Below, piece after piece: positions 8,207-15,840 of a DNA stretch of 23,850 bases. A model generated the notes under the pieces. It worked only from the letters and a program-made list of their open reading frames with translations. It made no database searches and was not told where the DNA came from. The stretch's first letter is position 1. Each line of letters opens with the position of its first letter. The translations under genes were made by a program, and so were the position numbers. Origin of the DNA: Pseudomonadota bacterium (GTDB taxonomy: Bacteria; Pseudomonadota; Gammaproteobacteria; Burkholderiales; Burkholderiaceae); NCBI GenBank assembly GCA_023441105.1, contig JAEZQX010000207.1:1-23850 (forward strand), written 5' to 3'.

Positions 8207-8875
8207 ATGACCAGCAGCATCATCGAACTCGCCGCCCAGGACGGGCATCGCTTCAAGGCCTACAAGGCCATGCCCCCGGGCAAGCCCAAGGGCGCCATCG
8301 TCATCGGCCCCGAGATCTTCGGGGTCAACAGCCACATCCGCGGCGTGGCCGACGGTTTCGCGGCCGACGGCTATGTCGCCATCGCGCCGCAGCTGTTCGA
8401 TCGCGCCGAACGCGATTTCGAGGCCGGCTACAGTGCGGACGACGTCGCGGCCGGGCGGGCGGTCATGGCCAAGCTGGACTGGTCGAACACCATGAAGGAT
8501 GTCGCCGCAGCCATCGAGCATGCCCGGCCATACGGCAAGACGGCCATCGTCGGCTATTGCTGGGGCGGCACCATCGCCTGGGTTGCGTCGGCGCGGCTGT
8601 CGGGCCTGGCCTGCACCGTCGCCTACTACGGCGGCAGCATTCCCAACTTCATCGACGAGGCGCCCAAGCGCCCGATCATGCTGCATTTCGGCGAGCAGGA
8701 CGCCTCGCTGCCGGTGGACAAGGCCCGCGAAGTGGCACGCCGCTATCCCGAAGCCGAAACCTTCTTCTATCCGGCGCAGCACGGCTTCAACTGCGAGCAG
8801 CGCGGTTCCTACGACGCCGATTCGGCCAGGGTCGCCCGGCAGCGCACGATGGAGTTCCTCGGCCGGCACCTATAA
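8207..8875 (+). CDS. Dienelactone hydrolase family protein
   Basis: A 222-residue cytoplasmic alpha/beta hydrolase with a cysteine nucleophile. Dienelactone hydrolases open dienelactones to maleylacetate in chloroaromatic degradation, but many family members act on other lactones or esters. Seen: Glu36 in IGPEIFGVN, the nucleophile Cys118 in GYCWGGT, Asp165 in FGEQDASLP and His192 in PAQHGFNC, which is the complete set at the expected spacing. The start ATG 8207 is 41 bp after the TPP enzyme gene, with GAGGACAAG upstream. The leader contains a 12-bp tandem near-duplication (caagaggacaaa then caagaggacaag, about 8165-8188), so a Shine-Dalgarno-like site occurs twice. Pairing with a TPP enzyme suggests a shared catabolic route; the substrate is unknown. 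Confidence 0.9.
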   Translation: MTSSIIELAAQDGHRFKAYKAMPPGKPKGAIVIGPEIFGVNSHIRGVADGFAADGYVAIAPQLFDRAERDFEAGYSADDVAAGRAVMAKLDWSNTMKDVAAAIEHARPYGKTAIVGYCWGGTIAWVASARLSGLACTVAYYGGSIPNFIDEAPKRPIMLHFGEQDASLPVDKAREVARRYPEAETFFYPAQHGFNCEQRGSYDADSARVARQRTMEFLGRHL

Positions 8876-8880
8876 CGCAT

Positions 8881-8927
8881 CGGCACCTGCCGCCGCCCGG
8901 CCTGGTGCGATCGCCGGTCAGGTGCCG
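8881..8927. terminator. Possible bidirectional hairpin at convergent gene ends
   Basis: CGGCACCTG (8881-8889) is perfectly complementary to CAGGTGCCG (8919-8927), with a 29-nt GC-rich loop. It lies between the converging ends of the dienelactone hydrolase and AI-2E permease genes and covers the latter's stop codon. No T-run follows in either direction, so it would be an atypical terminator. Confidence 0.3.
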
Positions 8928-10174
8928 GCAGCCGCCTTGCCTCCGCCGGGAACGCCGGCATCGTTGCGCGCAGCGGTCTGCGCCGCGCCGGCGCTCTCGG
9001 CCTTCTCCCGCGCGAGATCAGCCTGCTCGATCCTGTCCGCCCGCTCGCGCGCCTTCTCTTCGGCCTCGACCATCGCCTGCGCCTCGAGCGCCGCATCCTG
9101 CGCTTCCTCGGCAGCAACCTTCTCGGGTGAAGCGAACAGGTCCCAGGCGGCGATGAACAACGCCGCGACCAGGGGCCCGATGACGAAGCCGTTGATACCG
9201 AAGACCGACAGGCCTCCGAGCGTGGTGATCAGGACGACGTAGTCCGGCATCTTGGTGTCCTTGCCCACCAGGATCGGGCGCAGGACGTTGTCCACCAGGC
9301 CGATCACCAGGATGCCCCAGGCGATCAGCACGATCCCCTGCCAGATACCGCCGGTGGCTAGGAAGTAGAGCGCGATCGGCCCCCAGATCAGGCCCGCGCC
9401 CACCGCCGGCAGCAGCGACAGGAACGCCATCACCACCGACCAGAACAGCACGCCCTGGATGCCCAGCACCCACAGGATCACGCCGCCCAGCGCACCCTGG
9501 GTAGCCGCGACGGCGATGTTGCCCTTGACGGTGGCCCGGATGACGGTGGCGAACTTCTTGAGCAGGTGATGCTTCTGCTCTTCCGCGAGCGGGATGGCAT
9601 GATTGATCTTCAGCGCCAGCAGCCTGCCGTCGCGCAACAGGAAGAACAGCAGCTACAGCATGATGCCGAAGCTGACCAGGAAGCTCAGCGTGATCTGGCC
9701 GATGTTGATCGCCTGCGGCGCGAGGTACTGGCCAAGCTGCGCCGCGCTCTCGCCCAGCCGTTCCTGCAGGCCACCGAGCTCCAGCAGGCCGGCCTGCTGG
9801 AGTTGCTCATGCAGCCAGTCCGGCAGCAGGCCGATCATCTGCTCGAGGTTATGGCCGAAGTCGATCTCGCGCGAACGGATCCGACCGTAGACATTGGTGG
9901 CCTGGCGCACCAGCGACGCCGAGATCAGCGTCACCGGCAGGATCACCAGGAACAGGATGAAGGAAAGGGTGCACAGCGCGGCGAGGTTGGGGCGGCCGGG
10001 CATCGACCGCAACAGCCGGCGCTGCAACGGGGTGAACAGCAGCGCCAGTACGATGGCCCAGAAGACCGCGCCGTAGAACGGCAGCAGGATCACCACGAAG
10101 GCGATCGTGACCAGGATCAGGATCAGGAGGAAGGTCTTGCGCTGCAGGCCGCGGTAGTTGTCCAGGGGTATCAC
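8918..10174 (-). pseudogene. AI-2E family transporter, interrupted by an in-frame amber codon
   Basis: A 418-codon permease frame of the AI-2E transporter family (PF01594 type; members have been linked to autoinducer export or sodium/proton antiport). It starts at GTG 10174 (MIPLDNYRGLQRK). A TAG at 9653-9655 (codon 174) splits it. The frame continues perfectly on both sides: before it FLVSFGIML, after it LLFFLLRDGRLLALKI, which in intact relatives is one continuous segment with Tyr at that place. No frameshift is present. The second half has the expected family core (LGGVILWVLGIQG, FLSLLPAVGAGLIWGP, LVDNVLRPILVG, GINGFVIGPLVAALF) and a charged coiled-coil-like tail of about 60 residues. A GTG or TTG restart around 9637 could yield a fragment. 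A single-base nonsense change, a sequencing error or amber readthrough are possible. Confidence 0.85.
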
Positions 10175-10291
10175 CTGATCGCCATCTCAAAGCTGATCCG
10201 GCAGTTTGCCTGAATTCGCGCGAGTCCGTGGCCCTGGAAGCCGCAAGCCGGTGCCGCCGGCTCCGTGCGAGCGCGCCGGCGACCATACGCC

Positions 10292-11317
<1,026 letters not shown>

Positions 11318-11564
11318 TTGCAGTCGCTCCTGTAGGGATGTTTGGCCGGGCAGCGGCAATGCGCCGCAATCAAAGCCGCCGGCAGGCGCAAGAATGCCCG
11401 TCCGGCGCCCGGCCGTCGATTATGCGACGCCCCGGCGGCCGTCGGCGCGTGGACCGCCGCAGTCCGGCTCCGGTTGCCTCCGGGGCGGCGCGAGGGCACC
11501 ATCGAGCTGCTGCCGGCGCCCGGGCCCGCGTCGCCAGCCTCGCGCCACGGGGCCTGCGGAGATC

Positions 11565-12287
11565 ATGATGAACATGCCATCGGCCTCGATCACCGGGATC
11601 GCGCCTGACCTCCATCGCATCAGCATCGCCATGCCGCCGGAGCTGTTCCCGGGCGGCTTCTCGTTCAACCAGTACCTCCTGCTCGACGAACAGCCCCTGC
11701 TCTTTCACACCGGTCCGCGCAAGCTGTTCCCCCTCGTGCGCGCGCAGGTGGAAAAGGTGCTGCCGCTCGAGCAGTTGCGCTACGTCGCCTTCTCGCATGT
11801 CGAGGCGGACGAGTGCGGCGCCCTGCCCGACTTCCTGGCAGCGGCACCGCAGGCACGGCCGGTCTGCAGCGATATCGCCGCGATGGTTTCCGTCGCGGAC
11901 CTGGTGGATGTCGAGCCGATCGGCCTGGCCGACGGCGAAGCGATCGTCACCGGGCGCCACAAGCTGGTCTGGCAGTCGGCGCCGCACCTGCCGCACGGCT
12001 GGGAGTGCGGCTATCTCTTCGACCAGACGGCAAGGACGCTGTTCTGCGGCGACCTGTTCACCCAGCCGGGAACCGGCGAGAGGGCCCTGGTGCATGACGA
12101 CCTGGTCGAGGTCAGCGAGGCGTTTCGGGGGCAGATGGACTACTTCTCGCACAGCGTGCATACCGGAAAGCTGATCGACAAGCTGGCGGCGCTGCGGCCG
12201 GCAGTGCTCGCCTGCATGCATGGCAGCGCGTGGAGCGGCGACGGGGCGGATCACCTGCGCAGGCTGGGACGATCCTTGGGCGTATAA
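11565..12287 (+). CDS. Stand-alone MBL-fold protein with flavodiiron-type metal ligands (ODP-like)
   Basis: A 240-residue metallo-beta-lactamase-fold protein. Instead of the hydrolase HxHxDH motif it has SHVEADECG, giving His78, Glu80 and Asp82, the H-x-E-x-D pattern of the diiron site in flavodiiron oxygen/NO reductases. The other ligands also fall where expected: His144 (PHGWECG; His141 is near), Asp163 in FCGDLFTQPG and His219 in CMHGS. The N-terminal SFNQYLLLDEQPLLFHTG and the segment LRYVAFSHVEADECG are typical of this oxygen-binding-domain subfamily. The flavodoxin domain of full flavodiiron proteins is absent. ATG 11565 has CGGAG upstream; a second ATG follows directly. It may sense or reduce oxygen or NO with a separate electron donor, but no partner is next to it. 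Confidence 0.8.
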   Translation: MMNMPSASITGIAPDLHRISIAMPPELFPGGFSFNQYLLLDEQPLLFHTGPRKLFPLVRAQVEKVLPLEQLRYVAFSHVEADECGALPDFLAAAPQARPVCSDIAAMVSVADLVDVEPIGLADGEAIVTGRHKLVWQSAPHLPHGWECGYLFDQTARTLFCGDLFTQPGTGERALVHDDLVEVSEAFRGQMDYFSHSVHTGKLIDKLAALRPAVLACMHGSAWSGDGADHLRRLGRSLGV

Positions 12288-12421
12288 GAGCCGTGCAGTC
12301 GGCCGGTTTGGCGGCACTAACGCGATAAGTGCCTGCCGCGTCGCGCGCGAGAACGCATCCGCGCAGCTGGCAGCTCCGTGAGGTCATGGCTTCTGTACGC
12401 AATTCACCTTGCGGGGCGCGG

Positions 12422-12441
12422 ATATGGTCTTTACTCCATAT
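12422..12441. promoter_or_regulatory. Inverted repeat overlapping the XRE gene promoter
   Basis: ATATGG (12422-12427) and CCATAT (12436-12441) are perfect inverted arms with an 8-nt spacer. The second arm and spacer overlap the predicted -35 box of the promoter just downstream, 51 bp before the XRE start codon. This is the layout of an autoregulatory operator for a dimeric HTH protein; the arms are seen, the role is inferred. Confidence 0.5.
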
Positions 12442-12458
12442 GTCTTTCAAGCCATAAT
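12430..12458 (+). promoter_or_regulatory. Sigma70-like promoter for the XRE-nspC-synthase operon
   Basis: TTTACT (12430-12435) and CATAAT (12453-12458) are separated by exactly 17 bp; they match the -35 and -10 consensus at four and five of six positions. The surrounding DNA is clearly more AT-rich than its flanks, and the XRE start codon follows 33 bp after the -10 box. Confidence 0.55.
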
Positions 12459-12491
12459 CCGCGGCTCACCGAATACCCAAGGATTTTCCAG

Positions 12492-12851
12492 ATGGCTAGG
12501 AAGCGCGCCCACGGCGTCGCGGCGGATCCAGGAAATCGTTACCAGCTCATCGAGGCCGACATCATGCCGCTGGCAAGCCTGAAGGACCTGCGCAAGGGCG
12601 CAAGACAGACGCAGAAGGACCTGGCGACGGCGCTGGGCGTCGGCCAGGACACGATCTCCCGGCTGGAAAAGCGCAGCGACATGCTGCTGTCCACCTTGCG
12701 GCACTACGTGGAATGCGTCGGCGGCCATCTCACGCTGGTCGCCACCTTCCCCCACCAGCCGCCGGTGGCCATCGATCACCTCGGCGATCGGAATCGGACC
12801 GTCAGGAAGCAGCGCCGCGGCCGCAAGGCGTCCGGCCACGGCGAGGCCTAG
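12492..12851 (+). CDS. XRE-family helix-turn-helix protein (antitoxin-like, no toxin partner)
   Basis: A 119-residue DNA-binding protein. Residues 31-60 form a classic HTH (KDLRKGARQTQKDLATALGVGQDTISRLEKR split over helices 1-3), followed by SDMLLSTLRHYVECVGGHLTLVATFP, the pattern of antitoxin-type XRE proteins that are usually paired with a HigB/RelE-like toxin upstream. Here the 204 bp upstream hold no toxin frame, so it looks solitary. Its C-terminus is basic (RKQRRGRKASGH). The start ATG 12492 lies behind a promoter and an inverted repeat it may bind. Only 13 bp separate its stop from the start of the polyamine decarboxylase gene, so it is likely cotranscribed with, and may control, the polyamine genes. 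That link is inference. Confidence 0.82.
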   Translation: MARKRAHGVAADPGNRYQLIEADIMPLASLKDLRKGARQTQKDLATALGVGQDTISRLEKRSDMLLSTLRHYVECVGGHLTLVATFPHQPPVAIDHLGDRNRTVRKQRRGRKASGHGEA

Positions 12852-12864
12852 GCGGACCCCGGAC

Positions 12865-13962
12865 GTGATCCAGACTCCCTACTATCTGATCGACAAGCCA
12901 GCCCTGCTCCGCAACCTGCAGATCATCGACCAGGTGCGCGAACGCGCCGGGGCGAAGGTGCTGCTCGCCCTGAAGTGCTTCGCCACCTGGTCGGTGTTCG
13001 ATCTGATGCGGCAGCACATGGACGGCACCACGTCCTCCTCCTTGTTCGAGGTCAAGCTGGGCCGGCAGAAGTTCGGCGGCGAGACCCATGCCTACAGCGT
13101 CGCCTTTGCCGACCACGAGATCGAGGAGGTCGTCGAACACTGCGACAAGATCATCTTCAACTCGATCGGCCAACTGCAACGCTTCGAGGCGGTCGCCGGC
13201 GAGCGGCCCCGCGGCCTGCGGCTCAACCCCGGCTTCAGCTGTTCCGGCTTCGACCTGGCGGATCCGGCACGGCCGTTCAGCCGGCTGGGGGAATCCGATC
13301 CCGATCGCATCCGCGCCATCGTCGATCGGCTCGACGGCGTGATGATCCACAACAACTGCGAGAACGAGGACTTCGAGCGCTTCGATGCCATGCTCGGCGA
13401 AGTCGAGCAGCGCTACGGCGACATCATCGGCCGGCTGGCCTGGGTCAGCCTCGGCGGCGGCATCGGCTTCACCTCGCCCGGTTATCCGTTGGAGGCCTTC
13501 TGCGAGCGGCTGCGCCGTTTCGCCACTGCCTTCGGCGTCCAGGTCTACCTGGAGCCTGGCGAAGCTGCCGTGCGCCACACCACGACGCTCGAGGTCAGCG
13601 TCCTGGACGTCGGCTTCAACGGCAAGCATCTGGCGGTGGTGGACAGCTCCATCGAGGCCCACATGCTCGACCTGCTCATCTACCGCGAGAGCGCGCGGAT
13701 CGGCGCGGAACGCGCAGAGCATGTCTACCAGGTCTGCGGCAAGACCTGCCTGGCCGGCGATATCTTCGGCGATGCCCGCTTCGATCGGCCGTTGGAGGTC
13801 GGCGACCGCATCTCGATCGGCGATGCCGGCGGCTACACCATGGTCAAGAAGAACTGGTTCAACGGCATCCACATGCCCGCCATCGCCGTCAGGGAGATCG
13901 ACGGCAGCGTCCGGGTGGCGCGCGCTTTTTCATATGACGACTACGTCGGCAGCCTGTCCTGA
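12865..13962 (+). CDS. nspC: Carboxynorspermidine (carboxyspermidine) decarboxylase
   Basis: A 365-residue PLP-dependent decarboxylase of the alanine racemase fold. It removes CO2 from carboxynorspermidine or carboxyspermidine to give norspermidine or spermidine. The PLP lysine is Lys37 in LLALKCFATWS; other family marks are SLFEVKLGRQKFGGETHAYSV in pieces, VSLGGGIGFTSPGY (about 194-207), EPGEAAVRHTT (from 230), VCGKTCLAGDIFGD (290-303) and GDAGGYTMVKKNWFNG (319-334). The start is GTG 12865, just after the XRE gene. The synthase gene follows 38 bp later, so both steps of the alternative polyamine pathway are encoded together. Whether the product is spermidine or norspermidine cannot be read from sequence; outside vibrios spermidine is common. 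Confidence 0.93.
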   Translation: MIQTPYYLIDKPALLRNLQIIDQVRERAGAKVLLALKCFATWSVFDLMRQHMDGTTSSSLFEVKLGRQKFGGETHAYSVAFADHEIEEVVEHCDKIIFNSIGQLQRFEAVAGERPRGLRLNPGFSCSGFDLADPARPFSRLGESDPDRIRAIVDRLDGVMIHNNCENEDFERFDAMLGEVEQRYGDIIGRLAWVSLGGGIGFTSPGYPLEAFCERLRRFATAFGVQVYLEPGEAAVRHTTTLEVSVLDVGFNGKHLAVVDSSIEAHMLDLLIYRESARIGAERAEHVYQVCGKTCLAGDIFGDARFDRPLEVGDRISIGDAGGYTMVKKNWFNGIHMPAIAVREIDGSVRVARAFSYDDYVGSLS

Positions 13963-14000
13963 CGAAGGACCCGGATCATCTGAGCGAGGGAGGTGTAACA

Positions 14001-15287
14001 ATGAAGCGAAACATCCTGATCATCGGCGCGGGTGGCGTTGCGCACGTGGTAGCGCACAAGTGCGCCCAGAACAATGCCAGGCTCGGCGATATCCATATCG
14101 CTTCACGCACGCTGTCCAAGTGCGAAGCCATCATCGCTTCGGTCCATGAGAAGGGCAGCCTGCAGCGACCCGGCCGCCTGCAGGCGCATGCGCTCGATGC
14201 GATGGATGTCGCCGCCACCCGGTTCCTGATCCGCGCGACGCACAGCCAGATCGTGATCAACGCCGGATCGCCGTTCCTGAACATGTCGGTGCTGGCGGCC
14301 TGCATCGAAACCGGCGCCGCCTACCTCGACACCGCCATCCATGAGGATCCGGCCAAGGTCTGCGAAACGCCACCTTGGTACGCCAACTACGAATGGCAGC
14401 GTCGCGGCGCCTGCAAGGAAGCCGGCGTGACCGCGGTGCTGGGGGTCGGATTCGATCCCGGCGTGGTCAATGCCTACGCGCGGTACGCCATCGACAATTG
14501 CTTCGATCGCGTCGATTCGATCGACATCATCGACGTGAATGCCGGCAGCCACGGGCGCTACTTCGCGACCAACTTCGATCCGGAAATCAACTTCCGCGAA
14601 TTCACCGCCACCGCCTGGTCGTGGGAGAATCGCGCCTGGAAGGCGAACCGCATGTTCGAACACCGCAAGGTGTGGGACCTGCCGGTGACGGGGCCCAGCA
14701 CCACCTACCTCACCGGGCATGACGAGTTGCATTCCATGTCCCACACGCTCGATGTGCCCGACATCCGCTTCTGGATGGGCTTCAGCGACCACTACATCAA
14801 CGTCTTCACCGTCCTGAAGAACCTCGGGCTGTTGTCCGAGCAGCCGGTGCGCACCGCGCGCGGCCAGGAGGTGGTGCCGCTGGAGGTGGTGAAGGCGGTG
14901 CTGCCCGATCCGGCGTCGCTGGCGCCCGGCTACACCGGCAAGACCTGCATCGGCGACCTGGTCAAGGGCACCCGCGACGGTCGCGAGGAAGAATTCCTGA
15001 TCTACAACCTCTGCGACCACGAGGAATGCTTCCGGGAAGTGGGCAGCCAGGCAATCTCCTACACCGCCGGCGTGCCGGCCGTCGCCGCGGCCATGCTGAT
15101 CGCCGACGGCACCTGGGACCGGCGCGAGATGGTCAACGTGGAAGAGCTCGACCCGGAGCCGTTCATTGCGCTGATGAACCGGATGGGGCTGGTGACGCGG
15201 ATCAAGGATGCGGCGGGGGATCGGGTGCTGAGGCCGGAACGGGAAGCAGTCGGGGAAGGCCGGCTGCGGCGGGCCGGCGCCCGGTAG
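14001..15287 (+). CDS. Carboxynorspermidine (carboxyspermidine) synthase, saccharopine dehydrogenase family
   Basis: A 428-residue NAD(P)H-dependent dehydrogenase. It condenses aspartate semialdehyde with a diamine (1,3-diaminopropane or putrescine) and reduces the imine, making the substrate for the upstream decarboxylase. Seen: Rossmann motif ILIIGAGGVAHVV at residues 5-17, IHIASRTLSKCEAI for the cofactor ribose-binding segment, INAGSPFLNMSVLAACIETGAAYLDTAIHE, VLGVGFDPGVVNAYARY, and GFSDHYINVFTVLKNLGLL with CFREVGSQAISYTAGVPAVAAAMLI near the end, all typical of the LYS9-like carboxynorspermidine synthases. ATG 14001 has GAGGGAGGTG upstream. It is the last gene of the operon and lies next to the left border of the accessory region. 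Confidence 0.92.
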   Translation: MKRNILIIGAGGVAHVVAHKCAQNNARLGDIHIASRTLSKCEAIIASVHEKGSLQRPGRLQAHALDAMDVAATRFLIRATHSQIVINAGSPFLNMSVLAACIETGAAYLDTAIHEDPAKVCETPPWYANYEWQRRGACKEAGVTAVLGVGFDPGVVNAYARYAIDNCFDRVDSIDIIDVNAGSHGRYFATNFDPEINFREFTATAWSWENRAWKANRMFEHRKVWDLPVTGPSTTYLTGHDELHSMSHTLDVPDIRFWMGFSDHYINVFTVLKNLGLLSEQPVRTARGQEVVPLEVVKAVLPDPASLAPGYTGKTCIGDLVKGTRDGREEEFLIYNLCDHEECFREVGSQAISYTAGVPAVAAAMLIADGTWDRREMVNVEELDPEPFIALMNRMGLVTRIKDAAGDRVLRPEREAVGEGRLRRAGAR

Positions 15288-15840
15288 ATCCTCGGCGCAG
15301 CGCGGTCCTAAGCCGCTGCATGAGCGGGGGCGCTCGCGCGCCGAGTTACGCCCGCACCGCGTAATCCACGATCGGCGGGGCAGGATCCGCGAACCGCGAC
15401 TCCTTGAAGATCTCCCCGGCGCGCTTTGGCGGCGATGCCGGACAATTTCAGCCGATCGCGGTGATGAACGGCTTCCGACCAATCATGACCGTTTGATAGG
15501 CAAGTCTGAGCGACTGCTTTGCAGCGGTTCTTGCCGGTCCTGGCTGCGGCCTAAACGTCGGCTGTCGGCCACATTGCGGTCATCCGGATGCTCGCGGCAT
15601 CTCGATCCCCGATGGCTGATTTCAAGCTGGTGACTAGGCTAACAGCCATCGGCCACGAGCCACTTGGCTCAGACGCGGATGCGGACTGACCGATCGCCTG
15701 ACTGCTCACGATCGAGATCGGCGGACGAGGAGTGGCCATCAAATCGGTCAACTACAGCTTGTACCTCGCGCAGGCAGTTGGGGCCTGGTTCTTACACCAT
15801 CGACCCTCAACGAACAGTAACCGGCCAGCTTTGGCGCAAC
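15288..15840. other. Gene-free stretch: left island border and adjoining DNA
   Basis: Between the carboxynorspermidine synthase and helicase stop codons I see no convincing gene. It contains the degenerate xth 3' end (15346-15441, separate entry). After that, 15442-15840 has many stops in all frames and only short frames without recognisable protein features. Codon bias and base composition change here compared with the left side. Confidence 0.6.
15346..15441 (-). pseudogene. Degenerate 3' end of exonuclease III gene (putative attL)
   Basis: This segment aligns with the last ~30 codons of the intact exonuclease III gene at 23438-23535. The first 24 bp after the stop region (15350-15373 versus 23442-23465) are identical; over about 90 aligned bases roughly nine differ, plus a 2-nt deletion that breaks the frame. 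The downstream part still reads EIFKESRFADPAPPIVDYAVRA then TAA, against EIFKEPRFSDHAALIVDYAVRA in the intact gene. Nothing upstream of codon ~30 from the end is present. It is best explained as the gene end displaced when an element integrated at the 3' end of xth. A simple partial duplication is the alternative. Confidence 0.8.

Noticed and set aside
8193..8210. A five-codon frame (MRIKP) whose stop overlaps the hydrolase start as ATGA
   Set aside because: Too short to judge as a leader peptide; it contains no regulatory codon run and no attenuator hairpin is seen.
15296..15320. Possible terminator after the polyamine operon (GCAGCG...CCGCTGC)
   Set aside because: The stem needs a bulge and no T-run follows.
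14103..15482. A 459-codon minus-strand frame opposite the carboxynorspermidine synthase
   Set aside because: Antisense shadow; the plus-strand protein matches a known family from end to end.
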